From Kitasatospora cinereorecta (GTDB taxonomy: Bacteria; Actinomycetota; Actinomycetes; Streptomycetales; Streptomycetaceae): DNA of 64,000 nt. Position 1 is the first letter of the stretch; every line of letters begins with the position of its first letter. The DNA lies in NCBI RefSeq assembly GCF_024172095.1, contig NZ_JAMZDX010000003.1, positions 567,001 to 631,000 of the forward strand. The letters are read 5' to 3'. Below are positions 35,504 through 43,930 of the stretch, in pieces. The position numbers and the translations under genes are program-made. Below the pieces are notes generated by a model, which worked only from the letters and a program-made list of their open reading frames with translations, did not search any database and was not told where the DNA came from.

Positions 35504-35562
35504 GAACGGCCCTTCGGGTAGGAGATGGCTCGACCATCACCGACTGACCCGAAGGGCCGTTC
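35504..35562 (+). promoter_or_regulatory. 16-bp stem-loop covering the ribosome site of a small secreted protein
   Basis: GAACGGCCCTTCGGGT (35504-35519) pairs perfectly with ACCCGAAGGGCCGTTC (35547-35562) around a 27-nt loop. The right arm contains GAAGGG, the only Shine-Dalgarno-like sequence for ATG 35566, so folding would hide it. This looks like a translational switch or a binding site. It could instead be a terminator of upstream read-through. Confidence 0.65.
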
Positions 35563-35565
35563 GTC

Positions 35566-35817
35566 ATGTTGCGCAAGAAATTCGCCGTCCTCGCCCTGCT
35601 CATCGCCGCGGCGGCCGTCGCCCCGGCCGCCGTGTCCGCCGCTCCGGCGCTCGCGGACGGACCGAAGAACGAGAAGGAGGCCACGGTCTGTTCGAAGCTG
35701 CTCGGCTCGGTGCTTCCTGGCCTGGTGCCCACGAAAACCGTGTGCAAGGTGAACGTCGACAATCACGGTGGCGGCACGAACGTCACCGGTCCGGGTGTCG
35801 GCAAGATGTTCGACTGA
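35566..35817 (+). CDS. Small secreted protein with one cysteine pair
   Basis: The 83-residue protein has a signal peptide (MLRKKFAVLALLIAAAAVAP, cleavage near APALA). A mature part of about 50 residues has two cysteines 18 apart around LLGSVLPGLVPTK, then VDNHGGGTNVTGPGVG. The GTNVTGPG motif recalls Gly/Asn surface proteins, but it is not a chaplin or rodlin. It follows the secretion module directly and may be a small wall or surface peptide. A long hairpin covers its ribosome site. Confidence 0.7.
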   Translation: MLRKKFAVLALLIAAAAVAPAAVSAAPALADGPKNEKEATVCSKLLGSVLPGLVPTKTVCKVNVDNHGGGTNVTGPGVGKMFD

Positions 35818-35860
35818 CGGGTGACCGCCGATCGGTGGCGGGCTGTGGCCGAGGGGCGGG

Positions 35861-36424
35861 TCAGCAGCCTTCGGCCCGCCACTCGGGGCGCAGGGCGGCC
35901 ATGTGCAGGACGTCGAAGCGCTCGCCCTCCCACACCAGTGCCTGCCGGCTGCGGCCCTCGTGCTGGAAGCCGGCCTTCTCGTAGGCGCGGACGGCGCGCG
36001 GGTTGTACTCGAAGACCTCCAGCTGGACGCGGTGCAGGCGGACCTCCTCGAAGGCGTACCGCAGCATCAGGCGCGCGGCCTCGGTGCCGTAGCCGCGGCC
36101 GGGGGCGCCGGGGGCGAGGGCGATGCGGAAGGAGGCGGACTGGGCCCTCTCGTCGAGTTCGATGAGGGCGAGTTCGCCGAGGAAGGCGCCGCTCGCGAGG
36201 TCCTCGACGGCGAGGTCGAGGCGGTTGTCCTGTTCGCACCGGCCGGCGCACCACGTCTCGACGTCGTCCAGGGTGAACTCCCGTACCGTGCCGGTGAGTC
36301 TGCGGGTCTCGGGGTCCATGGTGGAGCGCCACATGGGTTCGGCGTGCCGCAGGGTCAGGGGGACGAGACGGATGCGGTCACCGATGAGCGTCGGCTTGTC
36401 GGTCAGGGCAACGGAGTTGATCAC
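35861..36424 (-). CDS. GNAT-family N-acetyltransferase (RimJ/RimL-like)
   Basis: The 187-residue protein has the RimJ/L arrangement: LIGDRIRLVPLTLRHAEPMW at the start, ASFRIALAPGAPGRGYGTEAARLML as the acetyl-CoA loop, and VFEYNPRAVRAYEKAGFQHEGRSR near the end. It probably acetylates an amino group of a protein or small molecule; the substrate is unknown. GTG 36424 is the start with no strong ribosome site. It is divergent from the HIT gene with 63 bp between. Confidence 0.87.
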   Translation of the reverse strand: MINSVALTDKPTLIGDRIRLVPLTLRHAEPMWRSTMDPETRRLTGTVREFTLDDVETWCAGRCEQDNRLDLAVEDLASGAFLGELALIELDERAQSASFRIALAPGAPGRGYGTEAARLMLRYAFEEVRLHRVQLEVFEYNPRAVRAYEKAGFQHEGRSRQALVWEGERFDVLHMAALRPEWRAEGC

Positions 36425-36487
36425 CCATCCGTTCTACCGAAACGCGGGCCCTGGCTGCCAGCGCGATCATGCGCCTAGGCTCGGTGC

Positions 36488-36976
36488 ATGCTGATCGATG
36501 ACTGGGATGACCGCGACGACTACGAGGACTGCTACACCTGTCGGATGTCGGCCGAGGTCGAGGCGGGTGCGGCGGCCGCGCCGCGGCACCGGATCGCGGC
36601 GGACGAGCACTGGCGGGTCGCGCACGCCTTCGGCACCGCGCTGCCCGGCTGGCTGGTGCTGGTGCCCCGCCGCCACGTCACCTCGATCGCCGAACTGACC
36701 GACGAGGAGGCGGCGTTGCTCGGCGGCTGGCAGGTGCGGCTGTCCCGGGCGCTGGGCGAGGTGACCGGGTGCGTGAAGACGTACGTGGCCCAGTTCGCCG
36801 AGCGGGAGGGGTTCGGGCACGTGCACTTCCACATCGTGCCGCGCCCGGCCGACCATCCCGAGGAGCTGTGGGGGCCGCGGGTGTTCGGTGCGCTGGACGG
36901 GACGCGGGCGGCGGTGTCCGAGGCGGAGATGGACGAGCTGTCGCTGCGGCTCGCCGCCGCCCTCGGCGCTGCCTGA
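36488..36976 (+). CDS. HIT-family nucleotide hydrolase/transferase
   Basis: A 162-residue histidine triad protein: the HVHFHIVPR motif gives the His-x-His-x-His triad near residue 118-122. Upstream, GWLVLVPRRHVTSIAELTDEE is the family core. HIT enzymes act on nucleoside phosphoramidates or dinucleotides. CYTC near the N-terminus could be part of a zinc site. TAGGCT (36475-36480) before ATG 36488 suggests a leaderless transcript. Confidence 0.88.
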   Translation: MLIDDWDDRDDYEDCYTCRMSAEVEAGAAAAPRHRIAADEHWRVAHAFGTALPGWLVLVPRRHVTSIAELTDEEAALLGGWQVRLSRALGEVTGCVKTYVAQFAEREGFGHVHFHIVPRPADHPEELWGPRVFGALDGTRAAVSEAEMDELSLRLAAALGAA

Positions 36977-37080
36977 CCGCAGTCACGGCGAGGTCGCGCC
37001 GGGCCCGCCTGGCGGCATCTTGACGCAGGCTGGCTGTCCCGCCGCTGGTTGCCCATGCCCCGCCGGGCCATCCTGGATGC

Positions 37081-37611
37081 ATGATCACTCCTGACACCAA
37101 GGACTGGACCTGGGTCCTCGAGCGCTCCTGCCCCGACTGCGGCCTGGACGCCCCCGCCGTGGTCCGCGAGGACGTGGCCGGCATGGTGCGCGCCAATGCG
37201 GCCGTCTGGGTGGAGCTGCTGGCCGGTGAGCGGGACGGGCTCGGCCGCCGGCCGAGCCCGGACACCTGGTCGCCGCTGGAGTACGCCTGCCACGTCCGGG
37301 ACGTCTTCCGGCTGTTCGACGTTCGCCTGGGGCTGATGCTGGCCGAGGACGGCCCGCTGTTCGCCAACTGGGACCAGGATGTCACCGCGGCGGAGGAGCG
37401 GTACGGCGAGCAGGACCCGGCGGTGGTCGCGGTCGAACTGGCCGAGGCCGCCGAGCGCCTGGCGGCCTCCTTCGAGCGGGTCGCGGGCAGGCAGTGGCAG
37501 CGCACCGGGAACCGCAGCGACGGGGCCCGCTTCACGGTCGAGTCCTTCTCGCGCTACCTGATCCACGACCCGCTGCACCACCTGTACGACGTCACCGGCG
37601 TGCGGTACTGA
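37081..37611 (+). CDS. DinB-family four-helix protein
   Basis: The 176-residue protein has a DinB/DUF664 four-helix bundle: residues 60-120 with EYACHVRDVFRLFDVRL (first His ligand) and RYLIHDPLHHLYDV at the end with two more His ligands for a metal. Family members include mycothiol-dependent S-transferases, and the host makes mycothiol, so this is a candidate role. ATG 37081 is probably leaderless. Confidence 0.82.
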   Translation: MITPDTKDWTWVLERSCPDCGLDAPAVVREDVAGMVRANAAVWVELLAGERDGLGRRPSPDTWSPLEYACHVRDVFRLFDVRLGLMLAEDGPLFANWDQDVTAAEERYGEQDPAVVAVELAEAAERLAASFERVAGRQWQRTGNRSDGARFTVESFSRYLIHDPLHHLYDVTGVRY

Positions 37612-37652
37612 GCCGCCAGGACCTACCGCACCGGGACCTACCCCGCCAGGTC

Positions 37653-38738
37653 CTACCCCACCGGGCCGAGCTCCGCCTCGGTGACCGTCCAGGCCGGGAG
37701 TCCGTGCGGCACCGCCTCGGCGAGGATCTGCCGGGGCTCGGCGCCGCGGCGGACGGTGAGCAGGAAGCGGTGCTCCTCGCCGACCCGGTGCGGTTCCAGG
37801 GCGATGTGGGCGAACGGCGCCCGCTCGGTCGAGGCGTCGGCCAGGCGGGCCAGTTCGGTCTCCACCCGGGCCCATTCCTCCTTGGGGACGTACTGGCGCA
37901 TCACCGAGTGCCAGACCACGGTCAGCGCACCGTCGGCCGGCCGTACGTCGCGCAGGAAGGCGGCGGCGCCGACCGGGTCGACCCGGGGCGGGGTGTCGGC
38001 GGCCAGCCGGAGGGCGCCGTCCAGGCGGGCGAAGCGAGCGGGCTGGTCCGCCCAGACGTAGGCGCGCAGGGCGAGGGCGCCGTCGGGGGAGAGCGGGTCG
38101 ATCGGCGTCGGGTCGCAGCCCTGGCGGACGGCGAACCGCAGCGGTGGGGCGTCGTGGAGCCATCCGGGAGCCGCGCCGCGCCAGGCGTCGAGCAGCACGA
38201 CGGGCGAGTCGGCCGGGCCGTACGCGAGGTCGGGGGACTCGATCCGGAAGCGGTCGGCGAGCAGGTTGAGTCCGGCGCTGGAGCCGAGTTCGTACAGGCG
38301 GACCGGGAAGTCGGCGCCGCCGAGGGCGTACAGCAGGCCGGTGATCAGCAGGTTGGCCCGGCCGACCTCGTTGGTCTGCGGCGGGCGGGTCATCCACTCC
38401 CGGACCTCGGGGAGGTGGGCGGCGACGACGGCGCGGAAGGCGGGCCACGCCGGGTCGGGGTGGGCGGGGTCGAAGGTGCCGCCGGCGCTCGGGTAGTGCG
38501 CGGCGAGATCGGGGGCGCGTCCGGTCAGGACCAGGGCGTGCACGGCGCCCAGCAGGCGCAGGGCGATGGCCGCGGGCCCCGGGGCGTCCTGGTGTCCGGC
38601 GACGGCGTCGGCGCAGGGGCCGCCGGCCGCGATGTCCTCGGCCGCCCGGTGGAGCAGGGCCGCGGAGAGCGGGGAGCCGAGCTGCGCGCAGGCGTCGGCC
38701 TGCTGGTGGAACATCCTGACGGCGTGGTCGAGTGGCAT
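37653..38738 (-). CDS. DUF2332 family protein
   Basis: A 361-residue protein matching DUF2332: an N-terminal helical part, VYELGSSAGLNLLADR-like LYELGSSAGLNLLADRF (residues 140-155), VVLLDAWRG and TVVWHSVMRQYVP. The glycine-rich segment resembles an S-adenosylmethionine-binding fold, but activity is not known. GGAG precedes ATG 38738. It converges with the DinB gene over short C-rich repeats. Confidence 0.82.
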   Translation of the reverse strand: MPLDHAVRMFHQQADACAQLGSPLSAALLHRAAEDIAAGGPCADAVAGHQDAPGPAAIALRLLGAVHALVLTGRAPDLAAHYPSAGGTFDPAHPDPAWPAFRAVVAAHLPEVREWMTRPPQTNEVGRANLLITGLLYALGGADFPVRLYELGSSAGLNLLADRFRIESPDLAYGPADSPVVLLDAWRGAAPGWLHDAPPLRFAVRQGCDPTPIDPLSPDGALALRAYVWADQPARFARLDGALRLAADTPPRVDPVGAAAFLRDVRPADGALTVVWHSVMRQYVPKEEWARVETELARLADASTERAPFAHIALEPHRVGEEHRFLLTVRRGAEPRQILAEAVPHGLPAWTVTEAELGPVG

Positions 38739-38891
38739 GCGGGGTCTCCGTCCGTGATCGACTGGAGATCATCTTTCGCCTGCGGACGGTCCGCCGACAG
38801 GGGGTGTCCGGGTGATACCGCTCACCACCGGGTGACACCGCCCACCACTCGCTGACCCGACCCGCGCCACCGCGGACTCCGCGCCCTCACA

Positions 38892-38951
38892 TCACCATTC
38901 GCGGCGTCACCATGCGCATCGTCACCACTCGCGGCGTCACCATTCGCGGCC
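38892..38951. repeat. Four tandem copies of a 15-bp repeat across a stop codon
   Basis: Units of TCACCATTCGCGGCG type run 38892-38906, 38907-38921, 38922-38936 and 38937-38951. The last unit contains the stop codon and last residues (REW) of the minus-strand gene, so each unit repeats that stop. This looks like slippage duplication of the 3' end. Confidence 0.75.
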
Positions 38952-39386
38952 GCCGGGGCGGCGGCTGTGGCGGAGCTGGCTGACGATGTTGGCGGTGTCG
39001 CCGCCGACCACGTCGGCGATCTCCGGGGTGGCCAGGCCGACCACGTAGTGCAGGATCGCCAGGTCCTCGTCGGCGGAGCCCGGGCGGATCCCGGCGGGGG
39101 CGGCCGGGGTGTGCCGGTCGGCCACGGTGGCGCGGAGGATCTCCCAGGCGGCGGCCGCCGGGTTGGGGCTGCCGAGGACCTCGGGCCAGACCTCGGCCAG
39201 GGCGTGCAGAGCGAGCCGGACCACCTCGGCGGCCTCGCCGGGCTCCCGGAACCAGACCCGGGCGTAGCTCAGGTAACGCGGTCGGTGCAGCTCACAGAAG
39301 GCGGTGAACTCGACCGGCATGCCGGTCAGTTCGCCATGTCGCGGGGCGGATGCCGAGTCCGCGGCGTGGATATGACGGTCAGTCAC
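38937..39386 (-). CDS. Sigma-factor-like small protein
   Basis: The 149-residue protein has an ECF-sigma-like layout in miniature: CELHRPRYLSYARVWFREPGEAAEVVRLALHAL resembles region 2, and DEDLAILHYVVGLATPEIADVVGGDTANIVSQL resembles the region 4 helix-turn-helix. The recognition helix is short. It may be a degenerate or adapted sigma factor. GTG 39386 has AGAGGG five bases upstream. A 15-bp tandem repeat duplicates its 3' end. Confidence 0.7.
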   Translation of the reverse strand: MTDRHIHAADSASAPRHGELTGMPVEFTAFCELHRPRYLSYARVWFREPGEAAEVVRLALHALAEVWPEVLGSPNPAAAAWEILRATVADRHTPAAPAGIRPGSADEDLAILHYVVGLATPEIADVVGGDTANIVSQLRHSRRPGGREW

Positions 39387-39517
39387 ATCAGCCCTCTCGA
39401 TCTGGTCGCGACGGCGGGAGCTGCGCTCACTCTAGGCCCTCGGGCGGGCGCTGTGGGTGACAAGTCTGCTGAGATGCCTGACCGGAGGGGCGGATTCGGT
39501 CGTTGTGTGACGTGCAG

Positions 39518-40060
39518 TCAGCAGTCGGCGGCACCAGCCCCCTTCCGGGCGGCCAGGTGGGCGTCCCGGGCCCCCAGCGCGGCCCGTGCGGCGGCGCTGG
39601 TGGCAGCGGCGGTGGCGGCCGCCACCACCTCCTCGGCGACGGCTTCCCGTCCACCGGGCGGAGTCTGACGCCGGGTCTGCTCGGGGATCGGGCCGGCGGC
39701 CTCTCGGCGGCTCTGCTCGGGGATGCCGCCGGCGGACGCCCTGCGGTTGCGGGCGAGCGCCTCCACGGCCTCCCTGGCGGCCAGGTAGGCCTGGACGGCG
39801 GCGATCCCGTAGACCGGTTGGATCAGCTGCTGGCCCTTGAAGAACGGCCGGGCGGGGGCGAAGCCGGCGGCGACCACCAGGTCCCGGATCTCGGCTATCT
39901 CCTGCTCGGTGCGGGCCGTGAAGCGAACCTCCCAGCCCTTCTTGTACGCCCGGCCGTCCTCGCCGCCGCGGCGGTTGGGGTCGGGGCGGCGGACGTAGCC
40001 GGGCAGGCGGCCGAGGCGCAGCTGGGCGGTGCGCTGGGCTGAGGACTCGTCACGAGGCAT
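39518..40060 (-). CDS. Hypothetical alanine/arginine-rich protein
   Basis: A 180-residue protein, predominantly helical and charged. RLGRLPGYVRRPDPNRRGGEDG comes first, then a compact segment KKGWEVRFTARTEQEIAEIRDL and GQQLIQPVYGIAAVQAY, and last an Ala-rich coiled helix containing two IPEQ(S/T)RR units. No family is recognised. ATG 40060 is taken as start; TACCAT just upstream suggests a leaderless mRNA. The 317-bp gap to the next gene at 40378 contains only a small hairpin with a GAAA loop (40191-40208). Confidence 0.65.
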   Translation of the reverse strand: MPRDESSAQRTAQLRLGRLPGYVRRPDPNRRGGEDGRAYKKGWEVRFTARTEQEIAEIRDLVVAAGFAPARPFFKGQQLIQPVYGIAAVQAYLAAREAVEALARNRRASAGGIPEQSRREAAGPIPEQTRRQTPPGGREAVAEEVVAAATAAATSAAARAALGARDAHLAARKGAGAADC

Positions 40061-40377
40061 GAGGGTGATGGTAGGCAATCGAAGGGGCCCTGGGGGCGGC
40101 GGGGTGGTACTCCACCGTATGGTCTCGGTCACGCTGGGTCAGGATTCGCAGGTCGTGCGGACGGTTCGGCGGGTGGTCCGAGGGGTGTCGATCCGATGAA
40201 AATCGGATGGTACGGGCCAAAGTCTGAACTATTCCGGCAACCGAAGGAACGTCCCATCCGCCGAATGGGTGAGGGTATGGGGACTTTAGTGCGGAGCAGT
40301 CCCGGTTTCACGACGGTTGGGTAACAGGTCGTCAGGTCGAGGATGGCCTGTCAGAGGTCCGGGGGAGGCTTATCGGC

Positions 40378-41406
40378 ATGAACTACCAGATTCCTTCCCA
40401 GGCGCCGTCCCTCGAAGAGCTGGCCCGCCGCCAACAGAACGTGATCACCGCGAGTCAGTTGAGGGCCCGCGGGGTGCCGACGCGCCAGGTCAGCGAGTTC
40501 TGCCGACGAGGCGGGCCCTGGCAGCGGCTGCTGCCGCGGGTGTACCTGCTCCAGGAGGGTGAACCCACGCCGGAGCAGCGGATGTGGGCCGCGCTGCTGT
40601 ACGCGGCGCAGGACGGCCGGGAGGAGGGCGGCCGGGAGGGCGCGGTGATCACCGGGGTGGCCGCGCTGGCGCTGTACGGCTTCGTGTCGATGCCGCGGCT
40701 GCCCGCCGTCACCGGGGTGGAGGTCCTGGTTCCGCGACAGCGCCGGCTCAAGGACGCGGGGCAGGTGCGGATCCGGCGGACCGCCCGCGCGCTGGTGGCC
40801 CGTTCGGTGCACGGTCTGGCCTGCGCCCCGGTGGCCCGCGCGGTGGCGGACGCGGTCCGGGAGTGGACGGACGCGTGCGCCTTCGACACCGGCCTGGTCG
40901 GCCCGGGGCTGCTGCGCTCGCTGCTGCGCGAGGCCGTCACCCGTTCGCAGGACGGCTGCACGGTCCGGGAGCTGCTGGCGGAGCTGCGCGACGCCGAGCT
41001 GCTGGAGGAGCCCCGGGTGCGCGCCGCGGTGGACGAACTGCTGGCGGCGGAGCGGGAGTCGGTGTTCCTGCGGCTGGGCGAGCTGATCGACGAGTGGCTG
41101 CTGCCGGTCCCGCTGACCGGTCCCGAGCTGCGGATGCGTGGCGGCACCTACGTCGCGGTGCCGGACCTGTACTGGCCGGAGGCGGGCGTGGCGGTGGAGG
41201 TGGACTCGGAGCTGCGCTGCGTCAGCGAGGGCGAGGCGGCCTGGGTGCGCGGCGGGCAGCACCGGATGGAGTACCTCGGCGTCCGCGTGGTGTACGTGTC
41301 GGGCCTGCGGCTCGCCACCGAGCCGGACGTGGTCGGCGGCGAGCTGCGGGAGGCCTTCGTGGCGGGCGGGGAGGACGTGGTGGAGCTGGTGGTGACGGAG
41401 CGCTGA
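40378..41406 (+). CDS. AbiEi-like N-terminal domain fused to DUF559-type nuclease-like domain
   Basis: The 342-residue protein starts with a winged-helix AbiEi antitoxin-like region (LARRQQNVITASQLRARGVPTRQVS, then GVAALALYGF at about 95-110). It ends with a PD-(D/E)xK-type segment (VAVPDLYWPEAGVAVEVDSELR, residues about 255-280, then VRVVYVSG). AbiEi is the antitoxin of type IV systems, but no AbiEii toxin gene is adjacent, so this is an orphan. DNA binding or cleavage is possible. GGGGGAGG lies nine bases before ATG 40378. Confidence 0.75.
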   Translation: MNYQIPSQAPSLEELARRQQNVITASQLRARGVPTRQVSEFCRRGGPWQRLLPRVYLLQEGEPTPEQRMWAALLYAAQDGREEGGREGAVITGVAALALYGFVSMPRLPAVTGVEVLVPRQRRLKDAGQVRIRRTARALVARSVHGLACAPVARAVADAVREWTDACAFDTGLVGPGLLRSLLREAVTRSQDGCTVRELLAELRDAELLEEPRVRAAVDELLAAERESVFLRLGELIDEWLLPVPLTGPELRMRGGTYVAVPDLYWPEAGVAVEVDSELRCVSEGEAAWVRGGQHRMEYLGVRVVYVSGLRLATEPDVVGGELREAFVAGGEDVVELVVTER

Positions 41407-41415
41407 CCCGGGGGC

Positions 41416-42003
41416 TCAGCGGACGACCGGCGTACCGGTCAACTCGACGCCCGCCGCGCGCAGTTCCGCCAGCGCCCGCTCGGTGGTGGCGGCGGCGACC
41501 CCGGCGGTCAGGTCCAGCAGCACCCGGGTGGTGAACCCTTCGCGTGCGGCGTCCAGCGCGGTGGCCCGCACACAGTGGTCGGTGGCGATGCCGACCACGT
41601 CGACCTCGGTGACCTGGCGCTCGCGCAGCCAGGCGGCCAGCGTGCCGCCGTTCTCGTCCTCGCCCTCGAAGCCGCTGTAGGCGGCCGCGTACGCGCCCTT
41701 GGAGAAGACCGCCTCGATCGCCCCGGAGGTGACCGAGGGGGCGAAGTTGGGGTGGAAGCCGACGCCCTCGGTGCCGGCCACGCAGTGCTCGGGCCAGGAG
41801 TGGACGTAGTCGGGCTCGGCGGCGAAGTGCGGACCCGGGTCGATGTGGTGGTCACGGGTGGCGACGATGTGGGCGTAGCCGGGGGTGGCCTCGGCGATCA
41901 GGTCGGTGATCGCGGCTGCGACCTCGGCACCGCCGGCGACGGCCAGGCTGCCGCCCTCGCAGAAGTCGTTCTGCACGTCGACGACGATCAGGGCCCGGTG
42001 CAT
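41416..42003 (-). CDS. pncA: Nicotinamidase
   Basis: The 195-residue enzyme hydrolyses nicotinamide to nicotinate in NAD salvage. It has VVDVQNDFCEGG with the catalytic Asp at about 9. These are followed by DHHIDPGPHF for metal binding, SKGAYAAAYSGFEG with the Lys, and IATDHCVRATALDA with the catalytic Cys. ATG 42003 sets a standard family start. The nicotinate phosphoribosyltransferase gene lies directly upstream on the same strand, so product passes straight to the next step. Confidence 0.92.
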   Translation of the reverse strand: MHRALIVVDVQNDFCEGGSLAVAGGAEVAAAITDLIAEATPGYAHIVATRDHHIDPGPHFAAEPDYVHSWPEHCVAGTEGVGFHPNFAPSVTSGAIEAVFSKGAYAAAYSGFEGEDENGGTLAAWLRERQVTEVDVVGIATDHCVRATALDAAREGFTTRVLLDLTAGVAAATTERALAELRAAGVELTGTPVVR

Positions 42004-42143
42004 GGCTGGCTTCTCTCGTAGCGGGTCGATAGTGGGGTCGGGGTTGAAACTTTAGGGAGTGACGCGCGTAGGCGGAAGGGTGTTCGCCGTTCCGCGGGCG
42101 CGTTCCGCCCACTGCGCCGTGGTCGCGCTCCTCCGGTGGGTCC

Positions 42144-43475
42144 TCAGGCCCGCGGTTCCGGCGCCAGGTGGTACAGCTCGGTGGTGATGACCGGCTCGCC
42201 CCGGGAGAGCTGGGTGGCGGACAGCGGCAGCGCGGCGCGGGCGGCCAGGTGGCGCTCGCGGGCGGCGGCGAGCGGCTCGCGGCCGACCACCTCGCCCTTG
42301 TGGATCAGCGGCACCTGCAGCAGGTGCGGCTCCAGCTCGGCCGGGACGGGGCCGGTGCCGACCACCTCGGCCTCGGCGACGCCGTCCGCGTCGGGCCGGC
42401 GGGCCGCCCACTTGCGGCCGCCGACGCTGCTCTTGCCGCCGGCCGAGCGCTTGGCGACCGGCTCCAGCGGCCCCTCCGGGCTGGTGGCACGGGCGACCAG
42501 CTTGTAGACCATGGCGCAGGTGGGGTGGCCGCTGCCGGTGACCAGCTGGGTGCCGACGCCGTAGCCGTCCACCGGGGCGGCGGCGAGGGCGGCGATGGCG
42601 TACTCGTCGAGGTCGGAGGTGACGATGATCCGGGTGTCGCGGGCGCCGAGCTCGTCGAGCTGGCGGCGGACCCGGTGGGCGAGCAGGGTCAGGTCGCCGG
42701 AGTCGATCCGGACCGCGCCCAGCTCGGGCCCGGCCACCTCGACCGCGGTGCGGACCGCCTCGGCCAGGTCGTAGGTGTCCACCAGCAGGGTGGTGCCCCG
42801 GCCCATCGAGTCGACCTGGGCGGTGAAGGCGTCCCGCTCGGTGTCGTGCAGCAGGGTGAAGGCGTGCGCGGCGGTGCCGGTGGTGGGGATGGAGTAGGTG
42901 AAGCCGGCCTCCAGGTCGGAGGTGGCGCCGAAGCCCGCCACGTACGCGGCGCGCGCGGCGCTGACCGCGGCCCGCTCGTGGGCGCGCCGGGCGCCCATCT
43001 CGATCACCGGCCGGTCGCCCGCGGCGGCGGTCATCCGGGAGGCGGCGGCGGCGATCGCCGAGTCGAAGTTGAGGATGGAGAGGATCACCGTCTCCAGGAT
43101 CACCGCCTCGGCGAAGCTGCCCTCGACGGTGAGCACCGGCGAGCCGGGGAAGTAGACCTCGCCCTCGGGGTAGCCGCGCAGGTCGCCGGTGAAGCGGTAG
43201 TCGGCCAGGAACCGCAGGGTGGCGTCGTCGACGACCCGCTGGTCGGCCAGCCAGTCCAGCTGGGGCGTGGTGAAGCGGAAGTTCTCCACCGCGTCCAGCA
43301 CCCGGCCGGTGCCGGCCAGCACGCCGTAGCGGCGGCCGTCGGGCAGGCGGCGGGTGAACACCTCGAAGACCGAGCGGCGGTGCGCGGCGCCGCTGCGCAG
43401 GGCGGCCTGCAGCATGGTGAGCTCGTAGCGGTCGGTGAGCAGCGCGGTGGAGGGCTGCGCGATGGTGGCGTCCAT
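42144..43475 (-). CDS. pncB: Nicotinate phosphoribosyltransferase
   Basis: The 443-residue enzyme makes nicotinate mononucleotide from nicotinate, PRPP and ATP. Visible features are LLTDRYELTMLQAALR at the start, FSIPTTGTAAHAF-like YSIPTTGTAAHAFTLLHD with the His, RIDSGDLTLLAHRVR for phosphoribosyl binding, and KSSVGGRKWAARR. Length matches the family. It is in tandem with pncA (140 bp between). A short inverted repeat upstream of the start (43500-43512) could be an operator. Confidence 0.93.
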   Translation of the reverse strand: MDATIAQPSTALLTDRYELTMLQAALRSGAAHRRSVFEVFTRRLPDGRRYGVLAGTGRVLDAVENFRFTTPQLDWLADQRVVDDATLRFLADYRFTGDLRGYPEGEVYFPGSPVLTVEGSFAEAVILETVILSILNFDSAIAAAASRMTAAAGDRPVIEMGARRAHERAAVSAARAAYVAGFGATSDLEAGFTYSIPTTGTAAHAFTLLHDTERDAFTAQVDSMGRGTTLLVDTYDLAEAVRTAVEVAGPELGAVRIDSGDLTLLAHRVRRQLDELGARDTRIIVTSDLDEYAIAALAAAPVDGYGVGTQLVTGSGHPTCAMVYKLVARATSPEGPLEPVAKRSAGGKSSVGGRKWAARRPDADGVAEAEVVGTGPVPAELEPHLLQVPLIHKGEVVGREPLAAARERHLAARAALPLSATQLSRGEPVITTELYHLAPEPRA

Positions 43476-43499
43476 GGGGACGATGGTAGCACCACTTAG

Positions 43500-43512
43500 C
43501 GTCAGAGTGACG
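43500..43512. promoter_or_regulatory. Inverted repeat CGTCA-3-TGACG upstream of pncB
   Basis: CGTCAGAGTGACG lies 25-37 bp before the pncB start in the 131-bp gap shared with clpS. It could bind a regulator of NAD synthesis or of clpS; no known box is matched with confidence. Confidence 0.4.
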
Positions 43513-43606
43513 ATATCTCGGGCCGGATCGACCCGGATTCGCTCCTGCGTCCCTCGGATGGAAGCATGAGTCGGGGAAAGCCAAGGCCAACGAGGAGAGT
43601 CAGCCC

Positions 43607-43900
43607 GTGAGTGTCGCGCCGGTGGAGATCGAGCGCCCGGAGGTGGAGAGCGTCCCGGTGACGGAGCCCGACACGCCCTGGGTGACCATCGTCCACAACG
43701 ACCCGGTCAACTTGATGAGCTACGTCCAGTACGTCTTCCAGGCCTACTTCGGGTACCCGAAGGACAAGGCCCGGCAGCTGATGATGGAAGTGCACACCAA
43801 GGGCCGGGCGGTCGTCTCCAGCGGAACCCGCGAGGAGATGGAACGCGACTGCCAGGCCATGCACGGCTACGGCCTGTGGGCCACTCTCCAGCACGACTGA
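43607..43900 (+). CDS. clpS: ClpS adaptor protein
   Basis: The 97-residue adaptor hands N-degron substrates to the ClpAP/ClpCP protease. It shows the family core WVTIVHNDPVNLMSYVQYVF and MEVHTKGRAVVSSGTREE, with the acidic Asn-Asp pair that binds the N-terminal residue. GTG 43607 has GAGGAG upstream. The next gene is DUF2017, the usual actinobacterial partner. Confidence 0.95.
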   Translation: MSVAPVEIERPEVESVPVTEPDTPWVTIVHNDPVNLMSYVQYVFQAYFGYPKDKARQLMMEVHTKGRAVVSSGTREEMERDCQAMHGYGLWATLQHD

Positions 43901-43930
43901 CCACCATTACCAAGGACTGATTCAAGACTC

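Noticed and set aside
35525..35752. Possible upstream ORF starting right at AGGAG-ATG inside the hairpin loop
   Set aside because: The AGGAG abuts the ATG without spacing, and the frame overlaps the signal-peptide gene with poor codon usage.
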